A stretch of DNA of 64,000 nucleotides from Microstegium vimineum (taxonomy: Eukaryota > Streptophyta > Magnoliopsida > Poales > Poaceae), in the NCBI GenBank assembly GCA_022036555.1, contig CM039130.1, forward strand, positions 21,106,570 through 21,170,569. The letters are read 5' to 3'. Under the pieces are notes generated by a model. It did no database searches and was not told the origin of the DNA. It saw only the letters and a program-made list of their open reading frames with translations. This document shows, piece by piece, positions 1-11,463 of this stretch (its first letter is position 1; every line of letters begins with the position of its first letter). The translations under genes were made by a program, and so were the position numbers.

Positions 1-473
1 ATGGCCCTGTATCAAGTTGAGTCCATTAGGACTCATCCTAGGGTTGTAGGACGACACTAGGACCCTTGGGTCGCCCTCCCTCCTCCTTATACCCTCTAGA
101 GCCGCCACAAACAGATTGGTTTTGTTTAGATGAAAGTTTAGCTGCTGCTACTTCTTGTAGAACGCGTGTGTCGACTAACCATCCGTTCTACTTGATTCGG
201 AACCCCACCTTCAGTGTATCACATCTGATCCTTCATCTCTTATTTGCAATTGAGTGCTTGTTCTACTTGTTCTTGCTTGTTCTTCAATTGCGCAGAATAA
301 CCCTAGTGGTTTTGGTTGTTGTGATAAACAAATCGTGAGCAACCGCTGGATTTGGTGTACGATCGCTAAGGCGCAGCGTCCTTGGATGGTTGTAGTCGGA
401 TCAGAACTCTCTCCAGTCAAATCGTAGTTATCTATCTCCACCGAAAGATCGGGACACCCATACCCTCATCATT
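1..473 (+). repeat. LTR fragment related to the 4,885-12,371 element
   Basis: This stretch aligns by eye with the last ~490 bp of the LTR that ends at 12,371. The shared landmarks come in the same order: a block around GTATCAAGTTG near the start, the GAGCCGCC(A/G)TAAACAGATT block, the TTGCAATTGAGTGCTTGTT block, and AAGGCGCAGCGTCCTTG. It is more diverged than the two LTRs of the complete element, so it is an older copy. The left part lies outside the window, and no target duplication can be judged. Confidence 0.65.
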
Positions 474-1100
474 GGGTAACTATAAAAGCTCTTCTCTATT
501 AACTTTCCTAGCTATCGCTTTCCCTTGGGCTAAATATAAATAACATACCTTGGAATACTCACGGTGAAATGCTACAACGGTATATTCTGTGGTCTTGCGG
601 AATTATCCAATAGACATAAGAATACCCCCACAATATTTCTGGTGCCATTGCTCAGATTGGGGTCTAGCTCCGTTCTTGAGTGGTGACGTTTAGAAATACC
701 AACAGTTAGCTCTTTTGATTGTTTCATTCCATACTCATGCATCAGTTTATCGCTTTCGTGCATTGTATTATATGTGTGATACTCTTAATATGCTTGTATG
801 ACATGACTCTATGTTTCCATTCATACATATGATGTTGAGTTGTCACCCTTGTTCATGATTTGCTTATGCTCTAATTGTTGTGCTTCCGTGACTATCTCTG
901 ATGTATCCTTTTGAGCATATCAGGTGCCTCAAGCTTAATTCATATTCTCATGAGTACTTGTTGTGGCTTGTGAGTATAAGCATGCTCTTTTCACTCTTAT
1001 TCACTAACTCATGCTTATATCAACCAAGTCATTGAAATTCCTCGACCTATCTTATATACATACTCGAGGTGTATTATCGTCAATCACCAAAAAGGGAGAT
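474..1100. other. Unassigned AT-rich sequence, probably copia 3' internal region
   Basis: No supportable gene is present. The stretch ends in a purine-rich run (AAAAAGGGAGAT, 1,089-1,100) directly before a TG that starts the next LTR. That is where the polypurine tract of a SIRE-type copia element lies, so the right part is inferred to be the 3' end of such an element's internal region. The left part (about 500-700) is not recognised. Confidence 0.35.
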
Positions 1101-2724
1101 TGAAAGCATCTAGGCCCCATGGTTTTATGATTAACGACAATATAAGGTTATTATGGCTAACGTGTGTTTTGCAGAGGCAATTAAGTGTTAGGCCATGATG
1201 ACGATGAATGAATGGGAAACCAATGGTTTCCTAATGCCCCTAAGATGGATATCATTTCAGATTTCAAATGATGGAGATGAAGACGTGATTAGTTTAGGTC
1301 TAAGTGTCAAAAGGAGATGAAGGACACTTAGAGTAGATTAGGTCTTTGTTTACTTTTGACCGTACTATTAAAGGGTTAGAATGATTAGCTTGACTTAGTA
1401 AGTTTCATGAAGTAGGTGTGTGCACACTTGTCTTACATAGCCCTAAGTGAGCCTAGGTTGACCCTAAATAGCCTAAACAACTTCCATTCAACAAATTTGA
1501 TTTGGAGAAGATAGAGGTTTTAAGTAGCATCAGACGCTGGTGCAACCTGGCACAGGACGTGTCTGGTGTACCTAGTGTAGAGGGTTAGGCATCGAACTCA
1601 CCTCAGTGAGGCACCAGATCTTCCCATGCTCTTAAAGCATTCAAGTAGCACCGAACGCTGGCACCAGACTTGGTGTCCCTGAGAGGGTGAGCCCGTGGGT
1701 GCGTCTGGTGTCCATGCAGAGAGGTTCTAGAGAGCTCCTTGAGTCATCGGATGCGTCCGTGGTAGTTCACCGGACTCAGGGTGAGTCCGGTGTCAACACA
1801 GAGAGGAACCCGAGAGTGCGGAGAAGCACCCAACGTGTCTCGTGCAGGGCATATCGGTGCTCCGGTGACTCTTATGTTTGAATAGTAACTAGCCATTGGC
1901 GAGGAATTATGTGTTCGGTGCCCTACACCAGAGGGTTTAGTGTCCCTTTAATTTCACAGACAGTATCCCCAAGGGTATGTTTTGTGAGGGAGTATTTATA
2001 CCCCATCCCTTGCTCTCTCCTCTTTCCTTTGCTCATTTGATTTGCTAAGAGACACCTTGTGAGTGTGAGAGAAGAAAAGAGCCCTAGTGAGGAGTGAGAC
2101 TTGATAATCCATTGCTTAGAGCCCTCATTAGTGAGATTCAAGAGTTTCAAGTGTGCATCCATCCACCTCATTAACATGTGTAAGTCAAGTGATAGTTCTA
2201 CTTGTTTCTCTTGGTGATCGACAGCACCTAGACGGTTCGATGGTGATCAAACGCGTGGTGATCATCCATAGCATGTGGATGACCCCCCTCTACCCTCCTA
2301 TGACCGGTTGTGGGTGATTCACCAAGCCAGAGCGCGAAGAATTAGCCCATAGAGAGCACATGGTCCTTGCGCGGATCAAGGGGGGCGATACCCTTGAGCG
2401 GGTGCTCCAACGAGGACTAGGGGAGTGTCGACTCCTCGATACCTCGGCAAAACATCATCATGTCAAACATCCTTTCCTCCCCTCTCTCTTACTTACCGTA
2501 ATTACTTTCAAGCATTACTTTCTGCACTGATTTCTTGTTGCTTGAGTAGAATTGCATAGGGTGTTCTTACTTTACTTGAATTGCTACTTGCTTTCTAGCT
2601 ACAAAACACCTTGTAGGCACTAGGGGGTAAATTGGCATTTGCTTAGATTTAATTTTCACTTTAGAAATTTAAATAAGCTCAATTCACCCCCCCCCCCATC
2701 CCACTTGAGCACTTGATCCTTTCA
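1101..2724 (+). mobile_element. SIRE/Maximus-like copia LTR
   Basis: A 1,624-bp segment begins TGAAAGCATCTAGG and ends CCTTTCA. These are typical ends for LTRs of SIRE-type copia elements, and a related LTR starts at 59,004. A polypurine tract lies immediately upstream, and a degenerate Met-tRNA primer-site-like stretch (AGTATTAGAG) lies 7-16 bases downstream. The middle contains many imperfect copies of a CACC-GAC-type motif, as in related LTRs. No coding sequence is present. Confidence 0.65.
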
Positions 2725-3660
2725 TGGACTTAGTATTAGAGATGGGAGCAAAACATTTATCTGTTGCTGCTTGGTGATGTTTGAGTTTGGCTCTTGCTAG
2801 AACAAAGAATTCATCACAAGTTAGGGTGGAGGACCTAAGCTGATCAAGATCTAAAGTTGACCTATTTGGTTCATAATCTTTTGTATCATATCCATGGTTC
2901 TGATTTCTCTAGGCATTCCAAACAACTTGATTGTGGCATACATTGCTCAAAACGATAAGCAAATAGTTCCTTTTTTGGGTCATAACATTTCTATGACAAA
3001 TTGTGACAACGGACTATCTAGGGTTGTTTCTTAATCACAAACATCATGGCTTTGTTGTTCTAGAAGGTTGCAAGAAAGATTTTGTATACCGCATTGACTG
3101 TTGCATAGTTGTCCTTCCATGTGATGATGAGTTCTTCCTTTGCTGAGTGACGGAGATATCCCTCACGGTCCCCTATGAGTCTACCACCTTGAGGAGGAGA
3201 GTAAACTAGTGGCCAGGGACTTCCTCCGCTTGTCGATAGGAGCTGGTGGTCGAACACAGGAGACATGTAAACCTCAAGGGACTTCACAAGATCCAAGTCA
3301 CCGGAGAGGCTAGGTCGATGGTTCATGAGGCGTGGCGGTAGAGAACAGATGAAAAGAGAGGGCATCTGTGGAGGAGAATGGAGTGGCTCAGGAGGTGTGG
3401 TAGGCAGGAGTGGTCAAGTGTTTGGGATCCATGGTTGTGGGGCCGGTAGAGAAGCGGTCCCTATCCAAGTTGGATAGGGAAGGAAAACGTAGGAGTGAGA
3501 GAAGATTGGAACCTCGTTCCTCATTGGTAATGTAAGCATGGCTTAGAAGACAAACCGAAGAACTGAGGAGCCTACGACGAAGCAGGGATGGCGATGGATC
3601 GGCGTGTGCGGAGGAGATCGGTGGAGGTGTAGTGTCACTGAAGGAGCGTGTGGAGTCAGG
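2725..3660. other. Unassigned; degenerate PBS-like start, no supportable gene
   Basis: The first 20 bases resemble a decayed primer-binding site. Two minus-strand open frames (3,060-3,365 and 3,388-3,711) occur, but neither has a recognisable domain, a good start context or a neighbouring exon. They are not called as genes. Confidence 0.3.
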
Positions 3661-4488
3661 TAAAGCTAGATATCGAGATGGCTCGGCTCGGCACAGTCTG
3701 GCTCGGTACAATAATGAGCTGGCTCGAGCTAGCTCGTTAAACTAACGACTAAAAAGCTAGCTTGGCTCACTAAGAAAAAATCTCAAGCCAACTCATTTGG
3801 CTCGTGAGCCACGAACAAAAAAAATAAAAATGAACAGAGAAAGATTGGATGAAGATCGATTGCTAGTTTCTCGGCCACCAAGCTTACTCCTCAACTCCAA
3901 ACTTGCAGGACGCAAGATGCATTGTTCTCGCCTCTATTGTCGCGGCTGAGGCCTGGAGTACAGCAGTCAGCAGGTCCATAGTAGTATGGAAATTAGCAAA
4001 GGAAGATCCAGAGAAAGAGAGAGTGGTCGATTGATCACAATTGAGCACAAGACAAGTACCAAACCTGCACGGCTGCACACTGGGCCAGGGTGGAAGGTGT
4101 GGTCGTGGCCGCCTGATTTGCAGCACGGCGTTGGCGTCTCGCTCTCCCCGTCGTCGTCGCATCAGGAGCTTGCAGCGCCAGGTGCCTGTGCGACTGTGTG
4201 GTTGTGCATGAGCCAAGGAGCCTAGGGTTTAGCTAGTTGTCAAGTGCATGTGCACGTGGCTGGGGTAGTGGGCCGTGGCCTGTGGCGATACGGTGGCTGC
4301 GACCTTCATGTGATAGGATGTGCAACTCGTTGAGCTTGCGAGCAGCTTGTGAGCTAGCTCGCTCGACTCATTATACTAGCGAGCTAAAACTCGGCTCGCT
4401 CGTTATACTAACGAGCTGAGTCGAGTCGAGCCAAGCCTGCTACGACCTGAGCGAGCTAACGAGCTTCGAGTTTTTTTGTCTAGCTTTA
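3661..4488. mobile_element. Probable non-autonomous hAT-like element
   Basis: The segment is bounded by short inverted repeats TAAAGCTAGA (3,661-3,670) and TCTAGCTTTA (4,479-4,488). Both subterminal regions are packed with GCTCG, GAGCC and CTCGTTA motifs in opposite orientation, e.g. 3,680-3,750 and 4,340-4,470. That motif style is common in grass hAT elements. The flanking octamers GAGTCAGG and GGATCAGG agree at 6 of 8 positions, consistent with a decayed 8-bp duplication. No transposase frame is visible inside. The exact ends and superfamily are inferred. Confidence 0.5.
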
Positions 4489-4879
4489 GGATCAGGCAGG
4501 TGGTGCCCGCCGGCGAAAACGACAAGGAAAGGGAGATCAAAATTGACAGGAGCTGGTGAGGATCTACTTGTGAATTACAGCTGGTTTTGATCGCTTGGAC
4601 TTAAGCGTTGCCTGGTGGAATAATGCTCCAGGGTTGCATCCAAATGGCATCCAGGCAACCTGCTCCCCCAGCCAAAGGAAACCCAGGGTCCCAACCAAAC
4701 ACATTGCCTAAGCGTTGCAGCAGGAAACGATTTCAAGCAATGTGTACATTTTGTTGTGAAAAAAATGATGTTTTGAACCTGTGCCTGCTCTGAGGGTGAT
4801 CAGAAGCCTCCTCTCGCTCTGTTCTGCGAACTTCAAGATCCATTGATCTAATTAGCACAAAGCTCCCGTTTCTTTGAAT
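4489..4879. other. Spacer, nothing recognised
   Basis: This lies between the hAT-like element and the left target duplication of the gypsy element. It contains no supportable gene, RNA or repeat. Confidence 0.4.
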
Positions 4880-4884
4880 GATAC

Positions 4885-5787
4885 TGATGAGGACATCAAC
4901 ACAACAATACAATCTCCAGCACCACTTGATCCTATTACTCGTGCTCGTGCCCGTGAACTCAAACCATCAAGTAAGTTCATTCTTAAAACTCTAGTCCATT
5001 ATATTTAGACAATGGAAACACGTGCGCTCTTGTTTTGCTTAGGAACGATAGGGAGAATAACCAGGGCAAGGGATGGGCACCGACTGGATTTGGACTGCAG
5101 GACAGCGCCAACTTGTGATGGATGCCACGACTTCATACGGACTCTGATTGGGACGTTCTAACACTTTTTGAAACCTTATCAAGTCTACATTCCAACGGAT
5201 CCAGAAGCATGGCTATATCTTATCAATGCGTCCAGAGTCATCGTTTTTGTACCGAGACCTTTTCTGTCCACCGGTGTTGCGTCACCTTATTTTGGCCGAT
5301 GGCCCATGTATCAAGTTGGTCCGTTAGGGACGCGTCCTAGGTTGGAGAACGACCCAACACCCTTGTGGTCATCCTCTCAACAGGTTATAGGTCCTTAGAT
5401 CCGCCGTAAACAATTAGGTTTGTTTCGTCGAGTTAGCTATTGCTACACCCGCCTTTCAGCGCGCGTGTTGGATCAACCGTCCGTCTGATCGTCATCAGAA
5501 TCTCACCATATTGTGATCTCAGATTGAAACCTTCATATTCATCTTGCAATTGAGTGCTTGTTTCATCTGTTCTTGCTGGTTCTTCAATTGCTTGCAGGAC
5601 GGGAGCCCTAGTGGCTGGTTGTCGCGCCGCAAGATCACGGCAGCCGTCGGAGGTGGTGTATCGGTTGCTAAGGCGCAGCGCCTTTGACGGTTGTAGTCGA
5701 GCCGTGAACGTCATCTCCATCCACAAATCGAGTTATCCACCAACTCTCATCGAAAGATCGGACAGCGAACCCTATGGGTCGTCATCA
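4885..5787 (+). repeat. 5' LTR of the CRM-like element
   Basis: It pairs with the 3' LTR at 11,464-12,371 (903 vs 908 bp). By eye the copies differ by a few percent, with both substitutions and one-base indels. The TG/CA ends are intact. Confidence 0.9.
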
Positions 5788-5803
5788 GCTGGTATAAGCA
5801 AGG
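5788..5803 (+). promoter_or_regulatory. Primer-binding site, degenerate
   Basis: Directly after the 5' LTR comes TGGTATAAGC, which partly matches the initiator Met-tRNA primer site (TGGTATCAGAGC) used by many plant LTR elements. The match is incomplete. Confidence 0.5.
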
Positions 5804-6037
5804 TTTATCGGTGAGAGACTTCCAATCCTTCGCAATTTTTTCCTATAGTCCAAAAAGCCAAAAAATAGTAGATTAGTTTTCCATAATCTCATAAACCCGT
5901 TGAGCCTTTTTGCTAGTACTGCTTAGTTAGGGCTTGTTGAATCGTCGGTTGCATCGGTTGTGTCCAGTTGCTGGTTTTAGTTATAGTCCTTTAGAGTTTC
6001 GAGTTCTTGTCACATTCTAGTCCAAGTCTGAGTAGAT

Positions 6038-6240
6038 TTCGTTGCTGTCAAGTTCAAGTCCGAGTTGCTTTCTGTAATCGAGTCCGAGTACTACCCTGGC
6101 ATTCGCTGCTATCAAGTCCGATTCCGAGTTGTTTTCTATAATTGAGTTCAGTTCGAGTTCGAGTTCTACCCGTATTCGCTGCTATAAACTCTGAGTCTGA
6201 GTTGTTTTCTATAGTTGAGTCCGAGTGCTACTCTGATATT
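6038..6240 (+). repeat. Imperfect tandem repeat in the leader
   Basis: Three copies of a 64-73-bp unit begin TTCG(T/C)TGCT at 6,038, 6,102 and 6,175. Each contains GAGTTG(T/C)TTTCT(A/G)TA and GAGTCCGAG-type motifs. They lie in the untranslated leader between the 5' LTR and gag. Confidence 0.7.
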
Positions 6241-6842
6241 TATTTCCGTGAGTCTGAGTTCCTTTTGATAATCAAGTCCGAACTACAGAAGTCATATCAT
6301 CTTTTAATTACCTATATACCCCTACACTTTCAGAAAAAGTGTATGGTGAATTGCTCATTTGACATCTCTTTGTTCATATAATCATTTTGAGGATCCCCTA
6401 AAAAAGAAAAGAAAAAAAAAAAAAGGGGGTTGATCTTTGTGTTGTCTCCTTTGATTAGGTGGTGTTTGTGAGTTCCTTTGTGTCCAGGCTCGCGTCTCTA
6501 GCACGGTCTAGGCTAGGACTAGCACAGTACCAACCTTTGAACGATTATTCAACTCGCTTTTGTGACTAACGTGGTGCATAGTATCTATCCTTGTCCATAA
6601 GATTGGCCACCTACAGCTCCACATATTCGACTACAACTTGACAGGTGTTGTGCTACGGTACCGATACATTCACTTCCAAGGTTAGGCTTGCTGGTTGTTG
6701 ACCCCTCTTGGTTGAGTAAGGTAAGAACTGGTAAGAGCTTGAGAAACAGGTTGAGAGCGAGTGTGTTGTTGTAGTTACATCCTAATAGTTGTAGGCTTTT
6801 ATTTCTTCACTTGTTTTTCTTGTTGTTCTTGTCTTTTAAACC

Positions 6843-8040
6843 ATGTCAGGAATAGAGGATAATAACGAGATGCCACAAACTCCACACACCAAGGACATCA
6901 TTCAACATTTTACAAGGCAAGTGCAGCTGCATGCAGATGGACTTGATCGAGATTTACAGGTGACCAATGAAAAGATTGGGCAATTGGAGTCCGCCCAACT
7001 CACCACCACCACCAAGCTTACAAGAGTTGAAGCATCGATGGCTCGTATGGACAAAAGTCTTGTTGCTCTTCTACAATGTTTTGATGACTTCCACACGAAA
7101 GACAAAGAGAAGAATGATGAAGGCAACAAGGACGAGGAGCAGGTCGAAGATAATGATGAGGATGCTTACTCTGGTGATATGGATCTTGATGACAATGACC
7201 TTCGTGATCGATGTCGCCTACGCTTTAATCGAGAGGTATGGGTCACCGTCGACGTGAGGTACACAATAACAATGATGCTTTCAGTAAGATTAGATTTAAA
7301 ATACCTCCTTTTGATGGCAAGTATGATCCTGATGCATACATTTCATGGGAAATTGTTGTTGACCAAAAGTTTGCATGTCATGAATTTCCTGAAAATACAT
7401 GTGTTAGGGCTGCTACTAGTGAGTTTACTGACTTTGCTACTGTATGGTGGATAGAGTATAGTAAAAAAATCCTAATAACATACCACAAGACTTGGGATGC
7501 TTTGAAAAAAATCATGAGGGCTAGATTTGTTCCTTCTTACTACGCACGTGATTTGCTACATAAACTACAACAACTAAGACAAGGTGCTAAAAGTGTAGAA
7601 GAGTATTATCAAGAATTACAAATGGATATGTTGCGTTTGTAATTTAGAGGAGGATGAGGAACCTGCTATGGCAAGACTTTTGGTGGTTAAGTCGTGAAAT
7701 TCAGGACATCCTTGCATATAAAGAGTACACTAACGTAACCCGTTTGTTTCATCTTGCTTGTAAAGCTAAAAGGGAAGTGCGGGGGCGACGTGCGAGTGCA
7801 GGACTAACTTTCTGCAGGGAAGACTAATTCATGGCAGCCCCGTACGACTACTACTACGACTACACCAGCTCCTACTAGCGACAAACTTCGTGCTACTCCA
7901 GCGAATTCAGTGGCGAAGATGGTTCAGAAGCCTAGTGCAAGTGCTTCGTCCGTGGCATCTACAAGTAGAACAAGAGACATTCATGTCATCGATGCAAAGG
8001 ATATGGACATATGATGCGCGAGTGTTCAAGCAAGCGCGTT
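6843..8040 (+). pseudogene. gag of the CRM-like element (broken)
   Basis: This frame encodes the structural Gag protein that would package element RNA. It starts at ATG 6,843. An N-terminal acidic and coiled-coil-like stretch is followed, after a shift near 7,238, by a Retrotrans_gag domain with FKIPPFDGKYDPDAY, WWIEY and the QLRQGAKSVEEYYQE region. Further shifts and stops occur after about 7,640. A CCHC zinc knuckle (C-x2-C-x4-H-x4-C) is still readable at 7,984-8,025. Motif content and order identify it clearly, but no single frame spans it. Confidence 0.85.
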
Positions 8041-8230
8041 ATGATAGTCAAAGATGATGGTGTGATTTTGATGATGATACACTTGCATTGCTTGTGGCTG
8101 ACCATGCAGTAGTGAAGAATATGTCGAAGAACATAAAAATGCAGGTGCAGCCGACCACTATGAGAGCCTCATTGTATAGCGTGTGCTTATTGCACAAATA
8201 GAGAAGCCGGAGCAAAATCAGTGACACACG

Positions 8231-11200
8231 TTGTTCCAAACAAAGTGTGTCATCAAGGAGCGTTCATGTCGCATGATCCTTGATGGGGGTAGCTGCAACA
8301 ACTTGGCTAGCAGCGACATGGTGGAGAAGCTTGCGCTTACGACCAAACCACACCCACATCCATATTACATTCAATGGTTAAATAATAGTGGTAAAGCAAA
8401 GGTAACTAGACTTGTGCGAATCAATTTTTCCATTAGATCCTATTCAATTTTTCCATTGGATCCTATAATGATGTGGTTGAATGTGATGTTGTGCCTATGC
8501 AAGCTTGTAATATTTTGCTAGGTAGACCATGGCAATTTGATAGGGATTCTATGCATCATGGTAGAACAAATCAGTATTCTTTTCTATACCATGATAGAAA
8601 AATTGTGTTGCATTCCTATGTCTCCTGAAGCTATTATGCATGATGATGTTGCTAAAGCTGCAAAGGCTACAAGTGAGAACAATAAAAATGTCAAATTTGT
8701 TGTTGATAAGAAAACTGAGATTAAATTGAATGGGAATTGTTTGTTTGCTACTAAATTTGATGTCAATGAGTTGAATGCATCCACTTCTATTGCTTATGCT
8801 TTAATATGCAAAGATGCATTGATTTCCATTGACGATATGCAGCATTCCTTGCCTCCTGTTGTAGCTAACGTTTTGCAGGAGTTTTCTGATGTGTTTCCCA
8901 AGTGAAATACCACCAGGGCTGCCACCACTTCAAGGCATTGAGCACCAAATCGACCTAATTCCTGGTGCCTCGTTGCCCAACCATGCACCATATAGGACCA
9001 ATCCTGAAGAAACAAAGGAATTCAGCATCAAGTACAAGAACTACTCGACAAAGGTTACATATGTGAGTCTCTTAGTCCATGTGTTGTTCCGGTTATTTTA
9101 GTACCTAAGAAAGATGGATCATGATGTATGTGTGTGGATTGTCAAGCTATTAATAATATTACTATTTGATATCATCATCCTATTCCACGCTTAGATGACA
9201 TGCTAGATGAATTGAGCGGTGCTATTGTGTTTTCCAAAGTCGATTTGCATAGTGGTTACCACCAGATTCGCATGAAATTAGGAGATGAATGGAAAACTGC
9301 TTTCAAAACTAAGTTTGGTTTGTATGAGTGGTCAGTCATGCCTTTTGGGTTAACTAATGCACCTAGTACCTTCATGAGATTGATGAACGAGGTTTTGCAT
9401 GCTTTCATTGGAAGATTTATATACTGATTTACAGCAAATCTATGGAAGAACATCTTGATCATTTATGTGCTGTTTTTAAAGCTCTATGAGAGGCACATTT
9501 ATTTGGTAACCTTGACAAGTGCACCTTTGCACAGATCGTGTTTCTTTTCTTGGCTAGTTGTTACTCCACAGGGAATTGAGGTTGACAAAGCCAAGGTGGA
9601 AGCTATACAGGGGTGGCCGGTACCAAAGACTATCACCCAAGTGCGGAGTTTTCTAGGACTTGCTGGGTTCTATCGTCGCTTTGTGCGGGATTTCAGCACC
9701 ATTGCTGCACCATTAAATGAGCTTACGAGAAGGGAGTCGCATTTTCTTGGGACATCAAACAAGAGAATGCCTTCAACATGTTGAAAGATAAGTTGACACA
9801 TGCACCTCTTCTCCAACTTCCTGATTTTAATAAGACTTTTGAACTTGAATGTGATGCTAGTGGAATTGGATTGGGTTGTGTTTTGTTACAAGAAGGTAAA
9901 CCCATTGCATATTTTAGTGAGAAACTAAGTGGACCTGTTCTGAATTATTCTACTTATGATAAGGAATTGTATGCTCTTGTGCGGACAATATAAACATGGC
10001 AGCATTATTTGTGGCCCAAAGAATTTATTATTCATTCTGATCATGAATCATTGAAGCATATTCGTAGTCAAGGAAAACTGAATCGTAGTGGGTTGAATTT
10101 ATTGAATCTTTTCCTTATGTCATTAAGCACAAGAAAGGGAAAGAGAATATCATTGCTGATGTTTTGTCTAGGAGATATACTTTATTGACACAACTTGACT
10201 ATAAGATCTTTGGTCTGGAAACAATTAAACAACAATATGTACATGATAATGATTTTAAAGATGTATTGCTGCAATGTAAAGATGGAAAGACATGGAATAA
10301 ATTTGTTCTTAATGATGGCTTTGTGTTTAGAGCTAACAAGCTATGCATTCCAGCTAGCTCCGTTCGTTTGTTGTTGCTTCAAGAAGCGTATGGAGGTGGC
10401 TTGATGGGACATTTTGGAGCAAAGAAGACAGAGGACATACTTTCTGGTCATTTCTTTTGGCCAAAGATGAGGAGAGATGTGGAGAGATTTGTTTTTTGCT
10501 GCACGACTTGTCAAAAGGCTAAGTCGCGATTAAATCCACACGGTTTGTATATGCCTCTACCTGTTCCTAATGCTTCTTGGGAAGATATTTCTATGGATTT
10601 TGTTTTAGGATTGCCAAGGACTAGGAAGGGTCGTGATAGTGTTTTTGTGGTTGTTGATAGATTTTCTAAGATGACACACTTTATTCCTTGTCATAAAACT
10701 GATGATGCTACACATATTGTTGATTTGTTCTTTCAAGAAGTTGTTCGTTTGCATGGTGTGCCAAGTACAATTGTTTCTGATCGAGATGCTAAATTTCTTA
10801 GCCATTTTTGGAGAACTTTATGGCTAAATTGGGGACTAAGCTTTTATTTTCTACCACATGTCATCCCCAAACTGATGGTCAAACTGAAGTTGTGAATAGA
10901 ACTTTGTCTACTATGTTAAGGGCTGTTTTAAAGAAGAATATTAAGATGTGGGAAGATTGTTTGCCTCATATTGAGTTTGCTTATAATCATTCATTGTATT
11001 CTACTATAAAGATGTGCCCATTTGAGGTTGTTTATGGCTTGTTACCACGTGCTCCTATTGATTTAATGCCTCTACCAACTTCTGAAAAATTGAATTTTGA
11101 TGCTAAGCAACGTGCTGAGTTGATGTTAAAATTGCATGAAACAACTAAAGAAAACATAGAGCGCATGAATGCTAAGTATAAGCTTGCTGGTGATAAAGGT

Positions 11201-11463
11201 AGAAGGAAATTGATCTTTGAACCTGGTGATTCGGTTTGGTTGCATTTGAGAAAGGATCGGTTTCCTGAATTGAGAAAATCTAAATTGCTGCCTAGAGCTG
11301 ATGGACCATTTAAAGTGCTAACACGAATTAATGAGAATGCATATAAGCTTGATCTTCCTGTAGCTTTTGGGTTAGTCCCACATTTAACATTGCAGATTTG
11401 AAACCATACTTGGAGAGGAAGATGAGCTTGAGTCGAGGACGACTCAAATGCAAGAAGGGAGGA
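8231..11463 (+). pseudogene. pol (protease, RT, RNase H, integrase) of the CRM-like element, broken
   Basis: Domains are readable in order. The protease has DGGSCNNLAS near 8,283. Reverse transcriptase at about 9,100-9,460 has VDLHSGYHQIRM and MPFGLTNAPSTFM. RNase H at 9,780-9,993 has ECDASGIGLG and SEKLSGP. The integrase zinc motif (HFGAKKTEDIL ... CTTCQKAKS) lies at about 10,410-10,530, and the catalytic core has SMDFVLGLPR, VSDRDAKF and TDGQTEVVNR (D, D, E residues present). Stops occur at about 8,903, 9,103 and 9,993. RT lacks its YxDD segment at about 9,420-9,430, where the frame passes from the palm straight to the ILIYSKS region. Integrase shifts frame at about 10,810-10,880 and again at 11,385. 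Confidence 0.9.
11452..11463 (+). promoter_or_regulatory. Polypurine tract
   Basis: AAGAAGGGAGGA ends exactly at the start of the 3' LTR, the place where plus-strand DNA synthesis is primed in LTR elements. Confidence 0.8.

Noticed and set aside
3060..3711. Two minus-strand frames of about 100 residues
   Set aside because: No domain, no supporting exon and no clear promoter.
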